A DNA stretch of 64,000 nucleotides, taken from NCBI GenBank assembly GCA_019925095.2, contig CM034407.1, positions 18,978,710 through 19,042,709 on the forward strand. Direction: 5' to 3'. The notes beneath the pieces are model-generated. The model ran no database searches, was not told where the DNA came from, and worked only from the letters and a program-made list of their open reading frames with translations. The translations under genes were made by a program, and so were the position numbers. Source of the stretch: Dendrolimus kikuchii. Lineage: Eukaryota; Arthropoda; Insecta; Lepidoptera; Lasiocampidae. Numbering within the stretch: position 1 is the first letter of the stretch; every line of letters starts with the position of its first letter. This document shows positions 41,640-53,038 of the stretch, one piece after another.

Positions 41640-41995
41640 ATTTTAGAGTAGACTATGAATGTTTTTATTACAAGCTTTTTATTAACTTACAATGGATGTA
41701 CCTAAGTTCGGGTGGAATCTTGCAAGTTAAATTTGACCAACTTCCTGGTTTCCGATTGAGCTGAAATTTTGCACGCATATCGAGTGAAAATGCAATAATA
41801 TGGTACCATGGAGCTGATCTGATGATGGAGTCGGAAGTGTCCATAGGAACTCCTCTACTAAACAAGATAGACCCGTCGTGTTTGGGCTCGTTTTACTTGT
41901 CTTGGCTAGCACTCTGCTGCTACATGATATGCAGGATCTCAAAAGCTTGTATTTAAAAGCCTTTTCAAAAAAGCTTATTTTTGGTTCCAGATCGA
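41640..41995. repeat. Dispersed repeat with short inverted ends
   Basis: 'acaagctttt' at 41670 and 'aaaagcttgt' at 41941 are inverted; interior 'aataatatggtaccat' and 'gagctgatctgatgatgg'. I recognise this from lepidopteran genomes as a dispersed repeat of unclear class. Non-coding. Confidence 0.45.
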
Positions 41996-42387
41996 ATTCA
42001 GTTTTTTTGTTTCATAAAATAAAATATGTTTAAATAAAAAATGCATTCATTAAAATGTAACTAACCTAACCAAATAATTTTTTTTTTTGGAGTGCGTGAC
42101 TACGCTCCTTCAGTCCAGGAATTTTAGTCAAACAGAATCGAGTCCGGGGCAGTTCTCCCACGGATAATGTATGTGGTTTCACGTAAAACAAATATTAGAG
42201 TAACTATATTTTTATTTTGACGTCATCGGGGGTGCTCGGGTGCAGCCCGGTAGGGGGCAGGCGCCAGTTGCCCGCCATGAAATTCTCTCACTGGAATTAG
42301 GGTTACTCAAAACTATGGGGATTATAGTATTCAGCAGTACTGATATTTTTATTTCGAAAGTTGCAATTCTATTTATACTAGTTTTTG
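41996..42387. other. Unassigned
   Basis: No gene recognised. The GC-rich segment 42220-42280 has no clear family. Confidence 0.4.
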
Positions 42388-42398
42388 ACTGCGGCTTC

Positions 42399-42807
42399 AT
42401 ACATACATACATACATAACTTCACGCCAGTTCCCTTGCGGGATAGGTACGAGCAACAGAGTGCCATTTAGGCTTATTCTTACACACCTCACTTGCCTCTT
42501 TGACATTCATAACTCTTGTCATGCAAGCTCGTCTGTTCTTAAGGCTCCTGACATCACCTTCTGCTAGTACACGATCAATTTGATCATGGAAGGTGTGTCG
42601 TGGCCTTCCACGACTTCTGAATCCATCCACTTTTGCATTGTATATCTGTTTAGTCATTCTTTCATCATGCATTCTTTCCACATGCCCGAACCACCGGAGC
42701 ATTCTTTTCCTTACCTTCACCCCGACACTCTCTTTACCTAACGCTCCATTCACACTATTACCCAAATTCACTCTTCTTTCTATATCAGCGGTGTACCTTC
42801 CATCCCT
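42399..42807 (-). mobile_element. RTE-A LINE copy 10, internal deletion
   Basis: Reads NLGNSVNGALGK joined directly to ESVGVKVRKRMLRWFGHVE, so ~75 residues of the middle (including LLGAKNLSQ through VGLK) are deleted in frame. Ends AYPARELA plus tail. TSD 'actgcggcttc' (42388-42398 and 42808-42818). Confidence 0.9.
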
Positions 42808-42933
42808 ACTGCGGCTTCGCTAGCGTTAATGTCGATTAATTTGAAAATCAATAAATAACTATGGGTACTACAACTGTTATATGTGTATAACGACTGTTTA
42901 AAGTTATTTTCCTATCTATCGAAATCTACTAAT

Positions 42934-43005
42934 AACTTGAAATTTTACGGGCAGGTTTTCAAATTGGACAAGTACATTAACAATCTGCCCGTAAAACTTC
43001 AAGTT
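42934..43005. repeat. 21 bp inverted repeat with 30 nt spacer
   Basis: Arms 42934-42954 and 42985-43005 differ at one position. Directly followed by two direct copies of a 26 bp unit ('ttcgtttttccacttgtccg' starts at 43021 and 43047). Not coding. Could be a small foldback element. Confidence 0.75.
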
Positions 43006-43495
43006 AAAACTTTGTTGCGATTCGTTTTTCCACTTGTCCGTTGCCATTCGTTTTTCCACTTGTCCGTTGAAGTTTCACTTCTACTACGTGTCCCAGCACA
43101 ATTTTTTTTTAAATTCTTTCTATACTTCTTGATAAAAAGAAAATGAATAGAAAACGACCTAACATAAATCTAAAGAATTAGATACAAAACAAAACGGTAG
43201 CTCGTTTAAGTAATAAGTGTACTTCACAACGTCAAGCGTGTAACCACGGCGTACACCACGCACTCAAGTACCACTTAAGAGTATTAGAAGCTATTATCGT
43301 TGTTAGGGAAGCTGAGTGGACAGGTGTATATGTAAAGGAAGTAAGGCAAAATGTTAGTGAGCAATTTTTATTTTGGACCAGTCGCCTTGTATTTAAAATT
43401 TTATCAGTCCAGTCTGTTCAGATACCTGATCTGGTATTTGACACATTTTACAATAAATTCTAACCGTCTTTTTCATGTTGAGTTAATATAATAAA
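43006..43495. other. Unassigned
   Basis: Beyond the 26 bp direct repeat (43021-43072) nothing recognised. Confidence 0.4.
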
Positions 43496-43510
43496 GTAAA
43501 TAAAAATACA

Positions 43511-43772
43511 CAGATGACTAAACAGATATACAATGCAAAAGTGGATGGATGTAGAAGTCGTGGAAGGCCACGACACACCTTCCATGATCAAATTGATCAT
43601 GTACTAGCAGGAGGTGATGTCAGGAGCCTTAAGAACAGACGAGCGTGCATGACAAGAGCTATGAATGTCAAAGAAGCAAGTGAGGTGTGTAAGAATAAGT
43701 CTGAATGGCGCTCTGTTCTTCGTGCCTATCCCGCAAGGGAACTGGCGTGAAGTTATGTATGTATGTATGTAT
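43511..43772 (+). mobile_element. RTE-A LINE copy 11
   Basis: MTKQIYNAKVDGCRSRGRP to AYPARELA stop and (ATGT)n tail. TSD 'gtaaataaaaataca' (43496-43510 and 43773-43787). SINE-L begins immediately after the second TSD copy. Confidence 0.85.
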
Positions 43773-43787
43773 GTAAATAAAAATACA

Positions 43788-44085
43788 AAGTCGTGGTAGC
43801 ATATTGCTAGCGCACGCGTTCCGTACTCAGAGGGCGCGGGTTCGATCCTGGCCGGAACGCATGCACCACTTATTCAGTTTTCTGATGTAATGTGCATATT
43901 GTTACAATTACCACGTCCAACAACGGTGAAAGAAAACATCGTGATGCAACCTGCACATCGAGATAATTGATATGTCAAACCTGCCAAGCCGCCTTGGACT
44001 AGCGTGGTGGGTATACTGTCCCTGCCCTATAATAGGAGGCCCGAGCCCTGCAGTGGGACATTTATGGGCTGATATTATTATTATT
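43788..44085 (+). mobile_element. SINE-L, full length (copy 2)
   Basis: B box GGTTCGATCCT at 43839-43849; the A box is changed (TAGCATATTGC). Body and 'ggcccgagccctgcagtggg' end as in copy 1, with a (TTA)n-type tail. Confidence 0.8.
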
Positions 44086-44149
44086 ATATGAATAAGACCG
44101 TAAAGCGAGAAATATGTTAGGCGTTTGGGCACGTCGGAGCCCATACATC

Positions 44150-44587
44150 TTATATAGCAGCTGGTTTAAACGCCCTTCTTAAAGATCTCCATTTCCTAGC
44201 GCAGAAGGAAAACCGCGGCGGGTACTTCCCTCCAGATCATTGTTGTACGCGAAATACGTGTTTTTTTGAAGAACCATTGCATATTTGAGCTTCCCACGCT
44301 CAAGGGTGAACATACCGTCGATGACGAAAGGTGCGTTTGTGAAAATGAGACGTTGGCACCAGATTAAACAAATCCTCGGAACACTCCCCGTTGTACAGGC
44401 AGTAGAATACGCGGAGAGACGCAAAGTCTCTCCAAGTCTAAGCGATTCTGAAGATTGTCGATGATACGAACGGCGCGACGCTGGATGGAGTTAAGAGGGT
44501 CAGTTCGAAGCTTGTTTAAAGCTACTTTGCATCCATGCCATGCGATGCGACGCCACGCGAAGCTGATCAAGCAATCGAAAAAAATTA
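44150..44587 (-). pseudogene. LINE-O-type copy 3, broken
   Basis: Minus strand: WRRIAWHGCKVALNKL, LNSIQRRAVRIIDNLQN, CVSPRILLPVQRGVFRG, WREVPAAVF. Frameshifts and a truncated 3' UTR. Confidence 0.6.
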
Positions 44588-45500
44588 GTTTTATCCGTGC
44601 AGGAACGGAGAAAGAATACAATTTCCTGCGGCCGGGCGGCCTGTCGTAAGAGGCGACTTAACAACCCACAGCCAGGTGGTAGGGTATTTGGCCGACTGGA
44701 TGGTTACCACCCCTGCATTTTTTTTTATTTTTTTATTGTAGTATAGGTTCGCGTTTGACCACAATCTTGCCCTATGTGGGGCGAAGATATGGTCTAGGAT
44801 GGAGCACGCTTGCCTAGAAGGTACCTATTCACACGTGACTTGAAGACACCCAGGTTATATGTATCCGGAAAGACAGACTCCGGCAATGAGTTCCACTCCT
44901 TTGCGGCGCGTATGATGAAGCTAGATGCAAAGCGCTTCGTTCTAATAGGTGGAATATCCACCATATATCGATGCCGCATGCCGGTTCGTCTGTTTGTCCG
45001 ATGATGGAAGGGAGATGGCGGGATCAGATTGAAGAGCTCAGCTGCACACTCTCCAAAGTGAATCCGATAGAAAACCGACAAGCTGGCAACCCTGCGCCGA
45101 TGTTCGAGACTTTGCATTTTGTCATCGAAAAGCTGGTCGTTGCCAACCAGCCTCCTGGCTCTCCGCTCAATCGACTCAAGTGCTTCGAGTTGGTATTTGG
45201 CTGAGCCATCCCAAAGGTGAGAGCAGTACTCCATACATGCTCGTACTTGTGTTTTGTACAATACTAGCAGTTGTTCAGGTGTGAAGTACCGTCTCACCTT
45301 CGAGAGACCTGCTCTAAAAGATGTCACCATAACAACCTTAGTTGTGTTCCGGCATTAGTGATCAGGTTCCAGTTTCCCTTAAAAGAGCAGCAGCGCATTT
45401 GTAGCAACTTTGGTGTTGCAAATGTCCATAGGTGATGGTAACCGCTTTCCATCGAGTGGGCCGTCTGCCTGTCTGCTAATCATCTCCTGCAATAAAAAAA
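44588..45500 (+). mobile_element. Family B split by LINE-P
   Basis: 5' half 44588-44716 ('ttttatccgtgcaggaacgg' to 'accacccctgc') and 3' half 45308-45500 ('gtgttccggcattag' to the A-rich tail). The break point is the same as in the copy at 10914-11478. Confidence 0.85.
44717..45307 (-). pseudogene. LINE-P RT C-terminus, open frame, inserted in family B
   Basis: Antisense insertion whose 3' end is a T-tract (44718). Short TSD 'cctgc' (44712-44716 and 45308-45312). ORF ~45307 down to 44794: [68 protein letters not shown] and [18 protein letters not shown]1/jockey-group C-terminus, intact but without the RT core. The start at 45330 lies in flanking family B; the true one is lost. Confidence 0.8.
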
Positions 45501-46479
45501 AAACAATTTTTCTATTTTTTTTAATTAACTTGTACAAACTTGACCCCTCTACAGCTTTCTTATAATTTATGTTATAGATAGATATGCAGGCAAACCAACA
45601 CCAGACTTCCGTGTGACAAACAATTAGGTCATACAGATAAAAACCTCGGCAGAAACACGTAACTATTTACGTAGTATTTTTCAAAAACGATTTTTTGTGA
45701 ATATAAGAATTTTTTTGCATACAATTATGTCAACACAATGCACATAGTCCATACATCAACCAATTAAATGACAACGTAAAAAAGTTCAGCCACCAGGCGT
45801 GCATAAAATATAAAGAAGCTCATAATTTTCAAAGTCGACGCGGAGATTCTTCATGCAGTATTTAGATAAAGATTATTGTCAAATATCTCAAATATTTAGC
45901 GCTATTAGCGTCGTCGAATCAAACCACGTTATAATAACATACAAATCAACCGATACACATCGCTCTGAGGCGACAAAATAAAAGTACTAGGGTCATACAT
46001 AGCATAGGGAATTGTCCACAACCATGTATTAAATACATGTATTTTTTCTAAATAATTCGAGAGCTTCCCAGTCATTCTGGCAAAAAAACGTAACTCTTAT
46101 GAAATTATGATCTCCTTTCATCTGCCTTTGTATGTGACAGCTATTTTTCTGCGAAACTTCTGGATCTTTTGATAAAATTAGACTAGGAAATATTATATAG
46201 CACTTGCCCAATTTATTTACAATCTTCTTGATACTGTATAAGAGTAGTACGCTATGACGTTATAAATGTAGCAAGTCAACAACCTGATAAATAAAATATT
46301 TATTAGGTAGTTTAAATAGTAATAAAATAATAATTTTATAATTACTTTAAAAGTATGTCATTCTAACATATATAATATTTTAAGGAGGAACATCTAACAT
46401 TATATTTTAAGGAGTGCTGTTTTATGTAAAAATAGGGTAGTTGAAAGTCAAATCGCCACCAAGCTTTCAGTAACCATTC
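45501..46479. other. Unassigned
   Basis: About 1 kb without gene or recognisable element. Confidence 0.4.
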
Positions 46480-46483
46480 ATAT

Positions 46484-46948
46484 CGTTACAACCTAGACGC
46501 CGACAAAGACAAATTCACACCTGCATACCTGTAGAAACACATTTTATTACCTTTCGGCATTTGGACTTCTTTTGTTTGCCCATTATGTATTGTATTCTGT
46601 TATGGCAGTCAATAGCCAGATGTGTCGGATTTAAAGTACAAAATAATTCTAGGAAATTCGTTCCACGCGGCCGGGCAGACATATTGCATCTGTGCAGTAT
46701 AAAGCAATGCCTCGATTGAGGGACGAGGCAGTCGAGCGATAGCCACGAGCGAAGCAAGACTTGTATACATTCGGTAATCTATTTCGTGACGGACTTTGAA
46801 CGTGTTATTGAATTAAGATCTTCTGCATTACGTTTGGACTTGTTGCGTGCGGTTATATTTGTACCTGTGTTATACGTGTTTGTATAGTTCTAATAAACTC
46901 TATAATAATTTCAACGGCATTTTAATTCGAGTTCCGCAACTCGTAACA
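46484..46948 (+). repeat. LTR-K solo LTR, copy 2
   Basis: Starts CGTTAC (TG altered) and ends GTAACA. Blocks match copy 1: 'catttggacttcttttgttt', 'gtgcagtataaagcaatg' (TATA) and 'ctaataaactctat'. The 4 bp flanks 'atat' and 'atgt' differ at one base. Confidence 0.7.
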
Positions 46949-47025
46949 ATGTAAATTACTTTGTTAAACCTTGCATGTGCATAAACTACATTAAAAAAAA
47001 GACGAATAATAATAATGAAGTAAGA

Positions 47026-47097
47026 TATGTTGCTGGGGAGTTTGTTGCGCCGCTTCTCCTTTAACAGTGATTAAAATTGTTTTGGAAGCGGTGGTAG
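47026..47097 (+). repeat. X4 module (LINE/PLE 3' UTR-type)
   Basis: 'gttgctggggagtttgttgcgccgc' region (first part), then 'gaagcggtggtaga'. Same module occurs in the PLE 3' UTRs (~9000, ~58210) and inverted at 63520-63690. Confidence 0.55.
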
Positions 47098-47132
47098 ACT
47101 CATGACTTTAATAATTAATTAAAGTCATGAGT
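47098..47132. other. Perfect 13 bp hairpin
   Basis: Arms 47098-47110 and 47120-47132, loop 9. Directly follows the X4 module. AT-rich. Could be a terminus or a chance palindrome. Confidence 0.7.
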
Positions 47133-47636
47133 AATAATAAATTTAATAAATAAAACCCGTCAACGCCTATTACGTTTTTTCTCCATTTTCATATATTCAA
47201 TATAAACTCGCCTTTACAATGTACGGTTATACTGCAGACGTCCAATTCTCTACAAGAGGGGTGCGTAATGAAAACAAACGACAGAGATCCACGCGCGTCA
47301 CATAAAAAATTCAATTCATGGCACAGCCGAAAATAGTATCAGTGTATTGAATTTAATATCAGAGAGATGGTATTTTGGGTAACATCTTTTTTAACTGTCG
47401 CTTTCGCGAACGTGAATTATTAATGTTTAGAATTGAATTTGAATATTTCAGTGTTCTTAAATGTTCTGAATAAAAAAAGATCGGTAGCTTGTTGCAATAT
47501 ACTGTTGACGATTCTTCTCCAGAAATTTGTCTTTAGTAAAACTTCATTCGTGTTGCCATAACGACGTGTTTGTTAGTAGGCGCAGCGCCGCCTTCTCACG
47601 GAAACGGCGGCATTTATGGGGATAAAAGGTTATTTA
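47133..47636. other. Unassigned
   Basis: No gene or element recognised. Confidence 0.4.
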
Positions 47637-47948
47637 TTATTTTATTTAAGTTTATGGCTTCGCAGCTAGGCCTTTAAGTCAGATCTTAGTTTAGAATATA
47701 GTTTCTTCATTTTCTTAAGCCTATGTGTAGCACAGCTGAACTGTAGGTAATCAGCTAGTGCCATTCAACGGAGTTCTTGTGACAACTCAAAAGGCCACAT
47801 TTGACTATACAGTTCACATTTCTCACAAAACACATAATTACTACTCAAAAACTATAAATATCCTATAACTTTTGTTGGTTTTAGAGTAATTTTACACATT
47901 TTTAGAAAATAAATCTGCACACCACAACATCTCCTTTCAGTGCCCGCC
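47637..47948 (-). repeat. Unclassified repeat U (copy 1)
   Basis: Inverse of 59475-59790 over ~300 bp ('cagctgtgctacacatagg' on the other strand, 'aactccgttg', 'tcactgaaagg'-type end). Both lack coding potential. Continues directly into the Helitron-like block that follows. Confidence 0.65.
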
Positions 47949-48180
47949 AAAAAATCGGGGATGAAAGGTATCCTAAGTATTGTTCCGGGATATAAGCTAG
48001 CTATTTGTCGAGTTTCATTTAAGTCGGTTCAGTAGTTTTCACGTGTTGCGTCTAGCCAATCGAAAATTCTGAAAGTTGTTTTTTACTATGTGCTGGCCCG
48101 TATTAGCCCGTCTGATTTATTTTCTTTTTTAAATGCATTGTACAAACTCGAACTATGTACACATTTATTATATTAAAGAT
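47949..48180 (+). repeat. Helitron-like fragment (shared with 10340-10625)
   Basis: 'aaggtatcctaagtatt', 'ggatataagctagct', 'tcggttcagtagttttcac'. No clear termini. Confidence 0.4.
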
Positions 48181-48597
48181 AAAGACACATATAATTTCAT
48201 AATACAATTTTCTAATAGAAATACAATATTTTATATTTCTTTCCCACTTTTTGGGAAAAAGCATAATTAGTTGAGTATATTCATCCTCATTAAAAATATA
48301 TTATAATGTATTTATATATAATATATTTTAATATAAATACCGAAATTTCAAACTGCTAATACGATGCCTCGTCATAAACAAACGTTTTTAGAATTTTTAT
48401 CTACATGTTATTCTTGAATAGATTCCGAAATAATAATAATTTTGTTTGTTTCATATGTAACATGTGTATATAATAAGGGCTCTATTTAGGTTGCTTTAAT
48501 TTTTTAGGTACTTATTTTTTTATCTTTTTTTTTCTTATATGTTGATTATAATATAATTTTATTTAACTTGCTTTTACCGTGGGTCACTTGCCTTTGT
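48181..48597. other. AT-rich, unassigned
   Basis: No gene or element recognised. Confidence 0.4.
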
Positions 48598-48700
48598 AAT
48601 TAAGGAGGTGGGCACTGAAAATCAGTGCTGTGTCGGACTATGTTTCGCCACAGCAAAACACTGAGTGCCAACCTCATTTCTCGAATTGCGGCACACAATT
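48598..48700 (+). repeat. Unclassified repeat X2 (copy 2)
   Basis: Plus-orientation counterpart of 2843-2960; carries a 7 bp hairpin 'gcactgaaaatcagtgc' (48613-48629). Confidence 0.55.
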
Positions 48701-48727
48701 TCAATGCTATTATTATTATTATAAATC

Positions 48728-49273
48728 ACTGTTCAGCCGTTAAAACAAACTGTAAATAATGATTTATTTAGAAATAAACTCTAATTCTTTCTTTGAAAAT
48801 GATTTTTGGTGTAAATAGATCAACGGATTTTGATGATTTCGGATATTAAAACATGAATATTAATTTAAATAAATTTTTGAATAATACCTTATATATTCTT
48901 CCACAATCATACATAAATCAAAGCTTGTACAGTAAAATCATCAGTCAAAGTACATCAGCATAAATACTAGGGTAGCAAAGATCTAAAGTGGGTATAATTT
49001 ACAACTTTAGCTAATGGAAGGAGCACATTAAGGGCGCATCTTAAACTGTTTATGTATTAATAGATTGGGCTACCAGGTGTTCGTTAGGTAATTGTTTAAT
49101 AGCCTGCCTAAAGAGGGTAGAGAGATGAGATATTTTTAAAAGCCGCTTCTGTTCAGCCGTTAAAACAGAGTTATAGGAAATAAATAATGATTTATTTGAA
49201 GTAGAGCTAATATTTTATACTCTAATGAGTGATACCGATGATCTTGAAAATGATTTTTGGTGTAGTAGTAAAT
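48728..49273. repeat. Direct repeat pair X5
   Basis: 48728-48825 and 49148-49273 share 'ctgttcagccgttaaaac', 'aataatgatttattt' and 'gaaaatgatttttggtgta', in the same orientation, ~420 bp apart. Between them nothing recognisable. Could be an old tandem duplication or ends of an element. Confidence 0.65.
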
Positions 49274-49332
49274 GAGTAGTATATCAGCTATTTCTATTAT
49301 AGAAAAAAAAAATATTTGATAAATATTTTCAG

Positions 49333-49625
49333 TACTTTCGGCAGACGTCATCCTGCCCTGAAAAAATAAAAATCTAAAACCCGATTCCAGCGCCACCTAC
49401 CGGGTCTAATTGTGAATCTAAGCCATCCCCGGACCCGCTCAAACACAATTTTTTTACACCTTCGGTAACATTATTGACGCTTTAATAGAAATCTCATTTT
49501 CCTACCAATAAATATAGCCTATATTAATCTGGAATAATGTAGCATTCTAGTGGTGAAAGAATTGTTGAAATCGGTCCAATAGTTTTTGAGTTTATTCCTT
49601 ACAAATATACAAATTTTTCCTCTTC
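49333..49625 (-). mobile_element. Helitron G-type copy
   Basis: 'gcagacgtcatcctgccctg', 'cgccacctaccgggtct', 'ggacccgctcaaacac', 'tggtgaaagaattgttg' as in 16223-16525. The CTAG end is mutated. Confidence 0.6.
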
Positions 49626-49641
49626 ATCTATACTTCTATAA

Positions 49642-49832
49642 TCTATACTAATATTATTAAGAGGTAGTTTGTGACGTTGTAAGGGATAATCTCTGGATCT
49701 ACTAAATTGATTTTAAAAATTCTTTTACTGTTGGAAAGCTACGTTAATAGGGAGTGTCATAGGCTATATAGCATGACGCTATATACCACGGGAGCGGGAT
49801 AGAGTACGGGTGAAACCGCGCCGGGCCGCTAG
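49642..49832 (+). mobile_element. Complete short Helitron, 191 bp
   Basis: TC at 49642 after A; CTAG at 49829-49832 before T. 'ctactaaattgattt' and 'ggctatatagc' inside, end 'gcgccgggccgctag'. Confidence 0.75.
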
Positions 49833-49939
49833 TTATATACATATATTAGTATAGACTGGGATATGTCTACGACGTAACGAGTTCCTGTAACAAGTTTATA
49901 CCCTTAAGAGCAAATCTCCTCACTTTATCATATTAAATA

Positions 49940-50313
49940 CTAGTTGTTACTTGCGGCCTCGCTCGCATAGATTAAAAAGAGTCATTTTTTTAGTATACTT
50001 TTTACACCTTTTTAACCAGTTTAGAGGTTTAATTTAAAAAAAGGCCGATACACGTGTAAATTTATTTCTAACTAGCAGCAGGTTAAAAAAAAATCGTGCT
50101 TCTTACTTTGAAAATGGCGGATTTTCATTACAAACTTTCATCTTCTTTTTCACCCTTTTAAGGATTGAATTTTCTAAAATCTTTTGTTACTTCTACAGTA
50201 TAGAAAGAACCTGCATGCAATTCACGGTCTTAGCCCAAGTAGTTTGGACTATACGTTGACATGTCTGTCTGTAACTAAGTCAAGTCAAATAATTGTATAT
50301 ATATATATATAGA
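49940..50313 (-). mobile_element. Complete Helitron, 374 bp
   Basis: TC at 50313-50312, CTAG at 49943-49940, flanked A/T. Same family as 5558-5829. Starts (minus) 'tctatatatatatatac'. Confidence 0.75.
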
Positions 50314-50784
50314 TGAATTAATAAGTACTAGAGAAGCATAACATCAATATAGTATTCCAATTTGCAATTAGCTCAACACCAATTCGTTTGTTCAAAAACT
50401 AATCCAACCCTCAAAGCTTTTTGTAAACAAATTAAAAAGCATAAAACACGATTTAGTGTTCACCTCACTTAACCCTTTCTGTGCGTCGCAATAAAATTAC
50501 TCTTGTGAATTAACCCTTGGGGTGAGGAGGGACTAAAATGCACTTAGTGCAAAATGGACCCCTTCGTGTTTAAATAATGATAGATCGATGTTTTGTGACT
50601 CGACATTTGTATGTTTTGTGGTTGTACAGAAATGTGGAGGATGTCTACGAATAACGTTGAATGCGGCTTTAAGATATTGATTTAAGTTATGATATCCTAG
50701 TATTTTAAACTAATACCTAATAATAAAATTTATTTATATAGCATTCCAAAATGTATCTCTCAGATTGTTTAAAAGAATATATCT
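50314..50784. other. Unassigned
   Basis: No gene or element recognised. Confidence 0.4.
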
Positions 50785-50990
50785 CTAGCTGTGCCCGCGA
50801 TGTCGTCCGCGTGGAATTTACATTCAAAGCCCTCCGATTTTGAAACATTCTTCATTGGTGCTCCGCTCCTATTGGTCTTAACGTGATGATATATAGCCTA
50901 TAATAGCCTTCCTCGATAAATGGGCTATCCAACCAGACCAGTAGTTCCTGAGATTAGCGCGTTCAATCAAACAATATATTAGTATATTTG
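50785..50990 (-). mobile_element. Lep1-like Helitron, 5' end eroded
   Basis: CTAG at 50788-50785; 'gtgcccgcgatgtcgtccg', 'gaaacattcttcattggtg', 'gattagcgcgttcaa'. The TC end is not distinct. Confidence 0.65.
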
Positions 50991-51292
50991 GCTACAACAT
51001 TAATACTTACATTTTAAATATCGCGATATCTTTTGAATGAAACGTCCGAATTGAATAATTCAAAAAGTACTAGAAAGGTATTGAATTCGTCTTGAATATG
51101 GAGTAATTTATTTTGATAAGGATTAATACCAAGGTACAAAATAAAGAGTTTTTGAAGCGACGGCATTTTAATTATTTAAAAAAATAAAAGAAAACATTTA
51201 TTGTGAGATAACTACAATAGTTAGACATATTGTTTTGTTCTATATAATCAATAGTTTTTGCAGCGCACGCCGTGTAAGGTATTTTTCGGGTC
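50991..51292. other. Unassigned
   Basis: No gene or element recognised. Confidence 0.4.
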
Positions 51293-51498
51293 ATTTTTTT
51301 TACACCTTGGGTTACATTATTGGACTTTTAGTAACGATCCCTAACTTTTTTGAAAATATAATATAGCCTATAGCCTTCCTCGATAAATGTACTATTCAAC
51401 ACTGAAATAATTTTTCAAATCAGACCAGCGGTTCCTGAGATTAGCGCGTTTAAACAAACAAACAAACAAACTCTTCAGCTTTATAATATTAGTATAGA
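51293..51498 (-). mobile_element. Mixed Helitron: G-type tail with Lep1-like head
   Basis: TC at 51498-51497 next to T; head 'gattagcgcgtttaaac' is Lep1-like, but the 3' part ('acaccttgggttacattatt', 51303-51325) is that of the G-type Helitrons at 16223 and 49333. The 3' CTAG is lost. Confidence 0.5.
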
Positions 51499-51617
51499 TA
51501 TGTACATTAATCCTGAAGGGATGAAGTAGGAATTAAAATTTATAATGGCAGCCCATCATTCCTCAAGTTAACATGTAGGCTTGAGTATGAGAGGTTGAAC
51601 ATTAATACGTAAGCTTT

Positions 51618-51969
51618 TATCTATCTATATACACGAGTACCTACTATAATAAAGGTGAAGTTTATACAATGTATAGTTATATAAAAATGAGAATGAAAAT
51701 TAGGGGGATTAATTCGGATGAGTAGAATCCGTAAGTGCGACTGTAGAATTCTTATTAGTCTGTCTGTCTGTTAAGGCATCACGTGAAAATTTTGTAGTGA
51801 ACGGATTTAAATGAAATTTGGCACAGAGGTAGCTTTTATCCCGGGTCAACACTTAGGATAGTTTTTATCCCGATAAATGACGTCACTTCCGCGGGATAGA
51901 CAGTTTCACTGGCACTGACCTTCAAGAAGTCAAAAATAAATGTGAACAAAGTCGCGGGTAACTTACTAG
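51618..51969 (+). mobile_element. Helitron-like copy, 3' end intact
   Basis: CTAG at 51966-51969 before T; 'tttaaatgaaatttggcac', 'cccgggtcaacacttagg', 'aaagtcgcgggtaacttactag'. Related to 39693-39876. Confidence 0.6.
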
Positions 51970-53026
51970 TCTACTTTAAAAGAAACAACGAGTACGAGTG
52001 TCCAAACTAGTAACCTCAATCTCCCCAAATGTTTTGATTCCACCGTTTCCCAAACATAAATCACATGTTTAATGTATCATGACGGCACACCGGCTGCGCT
52101 GATCTGGTGTACTGCCATCCTTAATATGAGCTGTACTATTAAAAACAACCATATCTTAATATAGATAGGGTTCATATTAGCGATGGCAAAAATGAACATA
52201 AAAAAATTGCCATAGAGCATTCGATTACTAAGTTCAAACCTTAGTCAAATTGCTAAGGAAAAATAGAATTTTTAAATATAACGATAAGGTTGAAATTAGT
52301 CTGTTTAAAATTGAATATTTCAAATATTGCACTGAATAGTTATTCTATTATAATTCAAACAAGTGAAGATATGAGTAGATGAAGGGGATAATTATGACAA
52401 TTGGTAAACACTAAGAGCGGTAACAAATATTTTTTTGTTAGAGTTTTACCTACGTTCTTTAACTTCTACATCATTTGGTGTTTCGAAAACCAGGCCTAAC
52501 AGCATTGTTTTAAGGTCTGGTATAGTTTGTACGCTCATTACACTTTCATTCGACGAAAATCTTCCAACAGCTACATAACCCCTTCATACATTCATGTTTT
52601 TAAGTCTTACCTACCATACCGAGATAGATTTTCAAAGAGAATTTGCAAAATGAGTTGCATTTGTTATCGAAGCTTCTTAAATAACTCTCTAATAAGGGCT
52701 ATTTTGCTGCGTTATATAGTTTTTCGACTGCAAACGTAAAGTTGGTGTTGTCTAATCCACATGAAAGCTTTCGGATTAGTGTTTGATGACATCATTATTC
52801 TCCCAAATGACGATCGTGTTGCGATTTTCTCCGCGTCTATGGCACACGGGGGTGTAAAAATTCGTTTTTTATTCCCAATTTGTAATGATTTATGGTATGA
52901 ACAATTTTGCTGAGTGTTGCTGTAGTTTAAAGTAGAAAATATGGAGTCATTGTAAGCTGAAGCTAAGTAACACAAATAAGAGCCGTATCTTCTTTGATTG
53001 TCGCTAAAAGGCACATTTCACTAAAC
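51970..53026. other. Unassigned
   Basis: About 1 kb. A 100-residue minus ORF (52712-53014) has no recognisable domain and could be chance. No exon signals seen. Confidence 0.35.
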
Positions 53027-53038
53027 AGTTATTATTAA

